10,909 nucleotides of DNA from Spartobacteria bacterium (lineage in GTDB: Bacteria > Verrucomicrobiota > Verrucomicrobiia > Chthoniobacterales > Chthoniobacteraceae): NCBI GenBank assembly GCA_025355595.1, contig JANXZI010000292.1:1-10909 (forward strand), given 5' to 3'. The notes under the pieces are model-generated. The model was not told the origin of the DNA. It saw nothing but the letters and a program-made list of their open reading frames with translations, and made no database searches. Made by a program: the position numbers and the translations under genes. This document shows, piece after piece, positions 1 through 7,400 of this stretch. The first letter of the stretch is position 1. Each line of letters opens with the position of its first letter.

Positions 1-2344
1 CTTCGGTGGAGGCGCTGGACACGTCCATCATCGCCGTGCCGGAGGCGCTGAAATTCAGGCTGGCACCGCCTGCAGGGCTGCCGCTCTGGCTCCAGAGCAC
101 CATCGTGATGCCATTGGTGTAGTAATCCGAGGTCACCAGCGTGACGGCGGAAGTCATGTTGGTGGTGATCTGCGAGCCTTCCATCGCGCCGCTGCCGGAC
201 ACTTGGGCGGGGTCTGCGCTGAGGGCGAGTTCCAGCGCATATTCGTAGTGATCGTGATAGAACGGCGCAACGGAGAAATTCAGCGTGCCTGAGGAGGACG
301 CGCCCGCATAGTTGGCATCGGCCTGCACCTGGCCGTCCTCCGCCCCCATCGTGAAGCTGGCGGTGGCGTTGCCATTCCAATCCGTGGAGACGGTGTAAGG
401 TGGAGAGGGCGGCCACACGGAGCCATCGCCGGATGTCACGGAGAAGGCGACGCTGGCGTTGACGGCCGCACCGCCGGACTGGCTGACCAGCTCAAAGTAA
501 CCTAAGTCGTTGACCAGGTACGTCTGGCTGTCAAACGTGACGTGCGCGACGAGCGTGCGCGTGGCACCTTCCGGGACGGAACTCGATCCTTCCAGCGCAT
601 CCAGCGTGGTGGTGATGGTCGTATAGGTTACGTAGCTCCACTGGGGGACATGAGCGTAAATGGCGATCGTCGCATAGCTGCCATCCGGCGTGGTTGCGCG
701 GATCATGGCGTCGCTGCCGCCCATCGTGAAGCCGACGCTGGCGCTGCCGCCGGACGTAGTGCCGAGTCCGGACCAGAGCTGGATGTCGCCATTGTCCACG
801 GCGAATGTGATGTCGAGATTGTTCGCGTAACCGGTGCCGGTGTAGATCTCCTGGTAGCCGCCATAGTTGCTCGTCTTGATGTCGTAAAAGTCGCCATAGG
901 CCGTGGCGGTGACGGAGCCTGCCTCAGCGGGATAGAGGTCGGTCTCCTTGCTGGCGGAAAGGTTGAACGACGTGGGGGTGAACTTCGTGCCCGTGAGCGT
1001 CCAGACCTCCGGCTCGAGGCCGAAATCTACCGTGGCCGTGAGCCCGCCGACGTCTGCCTGCACGCGTGAGGCTTCGTTGTGCATCGTGAAGAGGGTGCTC
1101 GCATTGCCGCTGCCATCCGTGGCCACGCTGTCGCTGGAGAGCGTCCCATCGCCGCTGGTTCTGCTGAATGCGACGGTCTCCGCAGTCGCGGGGATGGTCT
1201 GGTGGTTGCGCTCCTCGCTGTTATGCCAGTCGCTCTCCCATGTCTCGTAGAAGTCCCAAGTGACACTCGCAATCACCGTGCGCTGGTCATTGGGCAGGAG
1301 CGATCCCTGGCCCCCGGCGACGTCGAGGGAAAGGCTGTTCACCCTGTACCCGGTTCCGGTCTGCTGCCAATGCTCGCTCAGATCCGGAGTGAAGATGAGT
1401 TCGGCGTAGGTGGATTCGGTGCCGGCAAACGACACATCCGCCCGCACCGTCGAGGCGCTGCTTCCCATCGTGAAGGTCGTGGACGCGCGGCCTTTGTCGG
1501 GCTCCGTGTCGGAGGTCGGCGACGTTGCCGTGGGAATGTTTTCGACGCCGCTGTCCCCTGTGGCCGACCAGGTGACGATGGCGCCGCCGATCCGGGAGGT
1601 GGCGAAGTTATCCGTCTTGGTTCTCGTGCTGTCGTACGTGCTGTAAAAGACCGTCCAGGTGGTGAGATCCACCAGCACATCCACCTGCCGCGTATCGCCG
1701 GGGAGGACATCGTAGGTGGTATCCGGCGAGGAGAGCGAGGCGGAGATGTACGCCTGGTCGTAGAGCGGGCGCCAGTCCTCCGGCGCTGGCGAGAAGGTGA
1801 GCGATCCGGAAGCGTCGGCGACGGATACCGTCACATCCGAATCCGCCGTGCCCATTTGAAAGACCGCGCCGGCATTCCCCATGCCGTCGGTGCTGCCGTC
1901 GGCACTCAGGATCGCGCCACCGCCGCCGGGACTTGCGTTGAAGGAAACTGCCTCCCACGTCACCGGCACCGTCTGCTCGTTCTCGTATTCGACTTCGCCG
2001 GAGATGGACCACTGGTACTTGTCACGGCTCCACCGGTCCACATGCGCACCCACCGGGCAGGCGGTGCCGGGATCGAACCCCGACGTGCCATTCGGAGCCG
2101 ACATGGAGATCAAGGTCGCGCTCTCGATGCCGATGAAATTGCGCACGCCCCGCGGATCACCCGAACCATCCCCACCATCCTCATCCGCACGCACGCCCCG
2201 GCCCGCGGGCAGGACGAGCATCGAGAAGATGAGGCAGAAGTGGAGCAGCCACGCGTGCCGGAGCCGCCGGCGCAGGCGAGCTAGAAATGCCGGCTGGCGT
2301 TCACGCCAAAAAAACGGCGAGAGGAGAACGGCGAGAGTTTTCAT
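1..2344 (-). CDS. Secreted protein of tandem bacterial Ig-like (Big_1-type) repeats, 3' end outside window
   Basis: One frame stays open from an ATG at 2344 to the left edge, giving 781 residues without a stop, so the C-terminus is missing. The N-terminus has a long basic region (residues about 14-30), then a hydrophobic stretch (about 31-47) and a plausible signal peptidase site after VRA at 51-53, so export is expected. Five full repeats and the start of a sixth follow. Each carries a glycine/alanine-rich turn leading to an F-x-M-G motif (F at residues 162, 291, 419, 539 and 664), followed about 5-10 residues later by V-x-A-like residues. This resembles the end of the invasin/intimin-type Ig domain (Big_1). 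Such proteins usually act as surface adhesins or structural fibres; the ligand here is unknown. An AAGG lies about 6 nt before the ATG, a weak ribosome site. The gene lies 136 bp downstream of the DUF1501 gene on the same strand. The frame is certain; the function is inferred from fold only. Confidence 0.85.
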   Translation of the reverse strand, partial: MKTLAVLLSPFFWRERQPAFLARLRRRLRHAWLLHFCLIFSMLVLPAGRGVRADEDGGDGSGDPRGVRNFIGIESATLISMSAPNGTSGFDPGTACPVGAHVDRWSRDKYQWSISGEVEYENEQTVPVTWEAVSFNASPGGGGAILSADGSTDGMGNAGAVFQMGTADSDVTVSVADASGSLTFSPAPEDWRPLYDQAYISASLSSPDTTYDVLPGDTRQVDVLVDLTTWTVFYSTYDSTRTKTDNFATSRIGGAIVTWSATGDSGVENIPTATSPTSDTEPDKGRASTTFTMGSSASTVRADVSFAGTESTYAELIFTPDLSEHWQQTGTGYRVNSLSLDVAGGQGSLLPNDQRTVIASVTWDFYETWESDWHNSEERNHQTIPATAETVAFSRTSGDGTLSSDSVATDGSGNASTLFTMHNEASRVQADVGGLTATVDFGLEPEVWTLTGTKFTPTSFNLSASKETDLYPAEAGSVTATAYGDFYDIKTSNYGGYQEIYTGTGYANNLDITFAVDNGDIQLWSGLGTTSGGSASVGFTMGGSDAMIRATTPDGSYATIAIYAHVPQWSYVTYTTITTTLDALEGSSSVPEGATRTLVAHVTFDSQTYLVNDLGYFELVSQSGGAAVNASVAFSVTSGDGSVWPPSPPYTVSTDWNGNATASFTMGAEDGQVQADANYAGASSSGTLNFSVAPFYHDHYEYALELALSADPAQVSGSGAMEGSQITTNMTSAVTLVTSDYYTNGITMVLWSQSGSPAGGASLNFSASGTAMMDVSSASTE
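2..2143 (-). repeat. Tandem Ig-like domain repeats, about 120-129 residues each
   Basis: Approximate repeat boundaries on the minus strand are 2143-1775, 1774-1388, 1387-1007, 1006-641 and 640-260, with a truncated sixth from 259 to the edge. The spacing between successive F-x-M-G motifs is 129, 128, 120 and 125 residues. At DNA level the motif is conserved as the plus-strand 12-mer CCCATCGTGAAG at 345-356, 720-731 and 1464-1475, with diverged versions near 1080 and 1850. The repeats are related but strongly diverged, so this is old domain duplication and not a recent tandem DNA expansion. Confidence 0.8.
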
Positions 2345-2480
2345 CGCGAACCTTGGGTGTTTTGGGGGTGAAGGTTGTCGAACCGAGCTGCGGTGTCACC
2401 GCACGCTTTGCGGGAAAAGCGAAATGCGGTGGACTTGGCAAGCAAATCCTTTGGTTCTTATGCGATCTCCGAAGAGCAGA
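2345..2480. other. Spacer between the DUF1501 gene and the Ig-like gene
   Basis: This is 136 bp of visibly lower GC content than the flanking genes. It contains two short hairpin-capable stretches: TGCGG/CCGCA at 2389-2403, and CGCTTT/AAAGCG at 2404-2421. Neither is followed by a T-run on the minus strand, so neither looks like a classical rho-independent terminator. No clear -35/-10 pair was recognised. Read-through from the DUF1501 gene into the Ig-like gene is possible but unproven. Confidence 0.4.
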
Positions 2481-3875
2481 TCAGATCAGCTCTTCGATCG
2501 GCCGCCCCACGTCCACGAGCGTGTGCGGACGCCCGGTCGTGTCCATGATCGTCTCGCTGCGGGCATCAATGCCGAGATGCCGGTAGAGCGTCGCGAACAC
2601 ATCCTGGTAATGCACCGGACGCGAGGCGACATCCGCGGCGTAGCGATCCGTGCTGCCGATCACCTGGCCCGTTTTCAGCCCGCCGCCGGCCATGATTCCC
2701 ATCGCGACTTGCGGCCAGTGCTCGCGACCGGCCTTGGCGTTGATTTTTGGCGAGCGGCCGAATTCGCCCCAGACGATGATCATCACATCGTTCAGCATCC
2801 CACGCTCGTCGAGATCGGTGACAAGCGTGTCGAGCGCGTGATCGAGCAGCGGCCCGAGGTAGCGCATCCGTGTGAAATTATCCTCGTGCGTGTCGAAGTC
2901 GCCGATGCTCAGGCTCACGCAGCGCACGCCCGCCTCGACAAGCCTGCGCGCGAGCAGGAATTTCTGCGCGCACTTCGGGCTCTCCATCGTCTCGCGCATC
3001 TCGGGCATCGCGATCCGCGGTGTGTAGCGGGCGAGCACACTCGCGTCTTCCTTCGCGAGATCGAGCGCGTCGGCAAATTTCCCCGAGGTCAGGATGCCCA
3101 TCGAGAGCTGCGTGAATTTGTCGAGCGCATCCATCGCGCCGCTCGCATCCACCTCGCGCCGCAGCGTGTCGAGATCGCGCAGCAGGCCCACGCGATCCTC
3201 CAGCCTGCGTACGGTGAGGCCGTCCGAGAGCGCGAGGCTGTCGCTGCGGCCGAAGCTTTTCTGCTCGAGTTCCGCCTTCATGCCGACCGAGAGCGCGAGG
3301 GGGAAAAGCTGCGAGATGTCCGGGCGATACGCGGAGGTCGCCCCGCCGAGGAAGCCGGGCCGCGCGCTGTTGCGCACGAATGGCCGGCCCTGCATGAGGT
3401 CCACGAAAAGCGGCGCGGTGTCCTTTGAATTCCCGAGCAGCTTGTTCACCACGCAGCCCATCGCGGGGCGTCCGCCGACATTCACGAGATCCTTTTCCGT
3501 GAAGCCCGACTGGCACTGAAACGCATCGTGCTTCCCATCCGCACCGACGAGCGAACGGAGGAACGCATACTTGCCCGCATTCGCCGCGAGCCTCGGCAAC
3601 AGCTCCGTGACGTGAAAGCCGGGAATCTTCGTGCGGATGGATCCAAACTCGCCGCGAATCTCCGACGGCGCGTCCGGCTTTGGATCAATGAGGTCCATCT
3701 GCGGCGGCCCGCCATCGAGGTGGATGTTGATGATCGCCTTGTTCGACGACCGAATCCCCGCCGCATCCTCACCGCGCAGCATGTCCGCCAGAGTCAGCCC
3801 GCCAAAGCCCAGCACACCCGCCTTCAGGAAGTTCCGGCGACCGATGCCTTGGCAGGTCTGAGGTTGAGATTTCAC
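2481..3875 (-). CDS. DUF1501 family protein with twin-arginine signal
   Basis: The 464-residue protein is a complete member of the DUF1501 family (PF07394), which is distantly related to the alkaline phosphatase/sulfatase fold and abundant in Planctomycetes and Verrucomicrobia. The N-terminus has a twin-arginine motif, RRNFLKAG (residues 13-20), before a hydrophobic segment, so folded export to the periplasm is expected. Family landmarks are HLDGGPPQMDLIDPKP at 52-67, DFDTHEDNF at 326-334, WGEFGRSP at 369-376 and GREHWP at 383-388; the conserved Asp, Glu and His residues in the last three look like a metal-site set. The start is GTG at 3875: an in-frame TAG lies about 30 nt upstream, no ATG lies between, and the next Met (residue 32) would cut off the Tat signal. 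No Shine-Dalgarno sequence is evident. The family often sits beside a PSD1/DUF1549-DUF1553 cytochrome gene; none is adjacent here. The exact substrate is unknown. Confidence 0.93.
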   Translation of the reverse strand: MKSQPQTCQGIGRRNFLKAGVLGFGGLTLADMLRGEDAAGIRSSNKAIINIHLDGGPPQMDLIDPKPDAPSEIRGEFGSIRTKIPGFHVTELLPRLAANAGKYAFLRSLVGADGKHDAFQCQSGFTEKDLVNVGGRPAMGCVVNKLLGNSKDTAPLFVDLMQGRPFVRNSARPGFLGGATSAYRPDISQLFPLALSVGMKAELEQKSFGRSDSLALSDGLTVRRLEDRVGLLRDLDTLRREVDASGAMDALDKFTQLSMGILTSGKFADALDLAKEDASVLARYTPRIAMPEMRETMESPKCAQKFLLARRLVEAGVRCVSLSIGDFDTHEDNFTRMRYLGPLLDHALDTLVTDLDERGMLNDVMIIVWGEFGRSPKINAKAGREHWPQVAMGIMAGGGLKTGQVIGSTDRYAADVASRPVHYQDVFATLYRHLGIDARSETIMDTTGRPHTLVDVGRPIEELI

Positions 3876-4118
3876 GGTTGGGGGCGGGTGGAAAGTGTCT
3901 GCCTATCATGCCGCGCGACGATGTTTCCTTTGAGCGTTTGTCGCCGGGCCTTCGGATGCGAGGGCGCCCTCCGCATCTCACTTCCGAATCATCCAGGGAG
4001 CGCACTGACCGCCTCGCCATTCCGCATTCTCTGCGTGGCGGCCTTGAGCAATGGGTCCGTTCCTGCTTTCACTCGCCATGAACGGCACAGTCCCCAGACG
4101 GCAGGAATAGTGTTTCAC
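3876..4118. other. Divergent intergenic region upstream of the DUF1501 gene
   Basis: This non-coding stretch lies between the GTG start of the DUF1501 gene and the start of the hsdR relic. Translated frames crossing it show no recognisable protein. It should hold the DUF1501 promoter, but no convincing -35/-10 pair could be picked out. Besides the hairpin at 3955-3977 it has short inverted repeats, CCGTTC (4057-4062) with GAACGG (4080-4085) and TTCCTGC (4060-4066) with GCAGGAA (4101-4107). These are too short to call as operators. Confidence 0.5.
3955..3977. repeat. Imperfect inverted repeat around a 10-bp palindrome
   Basis: GATGCG at 3955-3960 and CGCATC at 3972-3977 flank the perfect palindrome AGGGCGCCCT (3961-3970), with one unpaired C at 3971. 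Together they could fold into a GC-rich hairpin of about ten base pairs, 80-100 bp upstream of the DUF1501 start. It could be a regulatory site, a transcript leader hairpin or chance in GC-rich DNA. No T-run follows on either strand, so it is unlikely to be an intrinsic terminator. Confidence 0.35.
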
Positions 4119-4457
4119 ATGCCCACCGAAGCCGACACCTGCCGCACGCTCGTCCTCCCGAAGCTTTACGCTGCGGGCTGGAGCGACGAGCAGATTGCCG
4201 AGCAGCGCGCGTTCACCGATGGCCGCACCGTCGTGCAGGGCAACCGTGCCATGCGCCGCGTGCGCGAGTGCACCGACTGCCTTCTGCGCATCACGCGCGA
4301 CATGGTGCTCGCCGTCGTCGAAGCGAAGCCCGCATACGAGAGACCCGCCGACGGCAATTTTCTCGTCATGAAGTTCAGCCGCGAACTCTACTTCGCCACC
4401 TGCCAATCCATCGCCAAGGACGAGCGCCGTCCCGGCTTCAACCGGGAATTCCCGCGT
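4119..4457 (+). pseudogene. hsdR: Relic of type I restriction endonuclease subunit R, internally deleted and truncated
   Basis: HsdR is the motor and nuclease subunit of type I restriction-modification systems. The reading frame begins MPTEADTCR, the usual N-terminus of one large HsdR family, and follows it to about residue 79 through QRAFTDGR and then AVVEAK (the ExK half of the PD-(D/E)xK nuclease site), ending at ERPADG. After a short junction (about 4356-4376) the same frame resumes with SRELYFATCQSIAKDERRPG and ends at REFPR, a segment that in intact HsdR lies just before the DEAH-type motif II. The rest of the nuclease domain, the Walker A region and everything after motif II are absent, and no hsdS or hsdM is present. 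Past 4457 the frame runs into the next gene without further similarity. The product cannot be a working restriction enzyme. Family assignment rests on recalled family sequence, not a search. Confidence 0.78.
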
Positions 4458-4491
4458 GTCCTTCGTGAACAAGTGCCCGATACTTTCCCCC

Positions 4492-7400
4492 ATGCGTTCA
4501 TTTTATTCGTGTCTGCTGATCCTCGTCCTCGCATTTGTGACCGTCGCCGCACCGGTGCCGCTCTTCGATGGCAAGTCGTTCACCGGCTGGGAAGGGGAGA
4601 CTGCGAAAGTGTGGCGTATCGTGGATGGCGCGATCGTCGGCGGCTCGCTCGAAGGCAACCCGCGCAATGAGTTTCTCGCGACGACGAAGAGCTACAAGAA
4701 TTTCCATCTGCGTCTCGAATACAAGCTGGTGGGCAAGGAGGGCTTTGTGAATGGCGGGGTGCAATTCCGCAGCAAGCGGATCGCGAAACCAGCGAATGAA
4801 ATGTCGGGCTATCAGGCGGACATCGGGGCCGGGTATTCGGGCTGCCTCTATGATGAATCGCGGCGGAACAAGGTGCTTGCGCAGGCCGACAAGACGATCG
4901 TGGAGACGCAGGAGAAGCCGGGGGATTGGAACACCTACGAGGTCGTCGCCGCCGGACAGCAAATCACGATTTTCCTGAATGGGCAGCGCACGGTGAGCTG
5001 GGTCGAGCGCGAGAAGGGCATCGAGGACACGGGTGTCATCGGCCTGCAGATTCATGGCAACTCGAAGGCGGAGATTGCGTATCGCAACATCACGATCGAG
5101 CCGCTGCCGGACTCGGTGGTGCCGTCGGAAGCCGAGGTGCTCGGGCGCTTCGGCGATGCGCAGCCCGGTGTTCCGCTTGGGCCGTTTGCAAATGCGAAGT
5201 TTGCACTCGGCGAACACGAGGTGATCGTTTTCGCAGGGCAGGAGAATCTCGTGCGCGATCAAAAATCCGGGCACGTCGAGTCGTTGCTCGCCGCGGGCCA
5301 TGCGCGGAAGCGCCCGCTCTTCCGCTCGATGGCCTGGGAGGCGGACACGGTGTATGAGCAATGGCGCGATTTGAATTTCGGCTCATGGGCGAAGCAACTG
5401 GAGACCACCGGCGCGACGGTGATCATCGCGCAGTTCGGGCAGATGGAGGCGCTCGATGGCACCGCGCGCATCGCGGAATTTTCCACCGCGTATCATCGCC
5501 TGCTGGATCAATTTGCCGCGCGCACGCGCCGCATGGTGCTGGTGTCGCCGATGCCGTTTGAGAAGCCATTCGCTGCGCACGCGCCGGATCTCACGCTGCG
5601 CAACGCCGATGTCGCGGCCTACGCGAACGCCGTGCGCGAAATCGCGAAGGCGCGCGGCGCGGTGTTCGTGGATCTTTTTTCGGCGGTGAGCAGGCGAGGC
5701 CGGAATGATGCGCGACTGACGGAGGACGGCATTCATCTCACAGAGTCCGGGCTTGCCGAGGTCGCGGCCATCGTCGCGAAGTCGCTCGGTGCGAGAGTGA
5801 ACTCTTCGGACGAATGGGCTGCGCTTCGTGCGGCCATCGTGCAGAAGAACGAGCTGTGGTTCGACTGCTGGCGGCCGGCCAACTGGTCCTTCGTCTATGG
5901 CGATCGTGTGAACCAGATGTTCGGCAAGGCGGGCGGCACGGAGCCGTCGCTGAAGGAAGCATTCGAACGGCATCGCCCGCTCGTGACCGCGGCGGATGCG
6001 CGCATCCACGCGCTCGCGTTGGGAGAAGCGCCCGCAGTTCTCGCATTGCCCGCGCCGGCGAATGTGGGCGACTCACCAACGGCGCTCACGCCCGAGGAAG
6101 AGCTCGCCACTTTCACTGTCGCCGACGGCTACGAGGTGAGTGTCTTCGCCTCGGAGCGCGACGGCGTGGTGAAGCCGACGCAGATCGCGTGGGATGAAAA
6201 GGGCCGGCTCTTCGTCGCCTGCTCGCCGACGTATCCGCAGACGCAATCTACGTCGCGGCGTTCCGATTATATCGTGATGCTCGAAGACACGAATGGCGAC
6301 GGGAAGGCCGACAAGTCCACCCGCTTCGCGGAAGGGCTGACGATGGTGCAGGGTCTCGAACCGGGATCGGGCGGACTTTACGTGTGCGACTTCGATCAGC
6401 TCGTGCTGCTGCGCGACACGGATGGCGATGGGAAGGCCGACAAGCGGCAGGTGATCTTCAGCGGCTTCGGCATCGGCGACACGCATCAGCTCATCAACAG
6501 CATCTGCCACGGCCCGGACGGCAGCCTGTGGTTCACGCAGGGGCTGCACGCTTTTTCACGCGTCGAGTCGCCGTGGGGTATCGCGCGGCTGGATCGCGCG
6601 GCGGTGTGGCGCCTGCGGCCGCAGACGATGCGGCTCGAGGGATTTTTCGGCGGCGGCATGGCGGGCGCGAATTGCTGGGGCGTTGCGTTCGATGACTACG
6701 GCCAGGTGTTTCACAAATCCGGCGATCGTCCGCAGGGCTACTGGACCGTGCCCGGCATGGTGCGTGGCGCGAGTCCATCGGGCAGCAGTTCGGCGTCTTC
6801 GGCGGACAAGTCGTATGCGAATTCGCCGGAGCAGTATCATTCCGTCGGGCCGCTTTTCGACACATCGCCAAAGACAACGTCGCTCGACATCATCGGCACC
6901 CGCGCGCTGCCGGACGACATCCAAGGTTGCGCACTGATCGGCGGTTACTTCGGCGCGGTCGTCGAACTGCATCGCTTTGAAAATGCGGGCTCGGGTTTTA
7001 AGACGACGCAGTTGCCGAAGCTGCTGAAGTCATCGAATGCCGCGTTCCGCCCCGTGGATGTGAGCGTGGGGCCGGATGGCGCGATCTATGTCGCCGACTG
7101 GTACAACCCGATCATCGGCCACTATCAGGCAAGCTACGCGGACCCGCGGCGCGACAAGGCGCATGGTCGCATCTGGCGCATCTCGGCAAAAGGCCGCGCG
7201 CCGGTGAAGCAGCCGAATCTCGCCGCGATGAAGCCCGCCGAACTGCTCGAACAACTCCGCTCGCCCGAGCGCTGGACGCGCTATCAGGCGAAGCGCCTGC
7301 TCTTTGACACGCCGACTGACGCCGTGCTCAAGGCCGCCGATGTGTTCGCGGCGAAGCTGACGAACCCAACGCCCGAAGATGAGCGCGTGCTGTTGGAATT

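Noticed and set aside
1079..2284. Long plus-strand open frame of 401 codons
   Set aside because: It lies opposite the minus-strand Ig-like gene, whose frame is continuous over 2344 bases with a signal peptide and regular repeats. The plus-strand product is rich in Arg, Gly and His with no recognisable motif, as expected of an antisense shadow in GC-rich DNA.
2389..2421. Possible rho-independent terminator after the DUF1501 gene
   Set aside because: The two stems are only 5-6 bp and neither is followed by a T-run on the minus strand.
1881..3428. Plus-strand open frame of 515 codons across the Ig-like and DUF1501 genes
   Set aside because: It spans two well-supported minus-strand genes and the spacer between them, and its Arg/His/Ala-rich product shows no family resemblance.
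4057..4107. Short inverted repeats as operator sites
   Set aside because: Arms of 6-7 bp with spacers of 17 and 34 bp are expected by chance in this sequence, and no adjacent regulator gene is present.
3528..4118. Upstream extension of the hsdR relic frame
   Set aside because: The frame is open from 3528, but its first part is antisense to the DUF1501 gene and has no HsdR similarity. The canonical HsdR N-terminus begins at the ATG at 4119.
4456..4491. GTG at 4456 as start of the cytochrome gene
   Set aside because: It would add 12 residues (starting MSFVNKCPIL) in front of a good signal peptide and overlaps the end of the hsdR relic. The ATG at 4492 gives a normal Sec signal.
4498..5361. 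Minus-strand open frame of 287 codons
   Set aside because: It lies opposite the signal peptide, DUF1080 domain and early SGNH-like region of the cytochrome gene, which are strongly supported.
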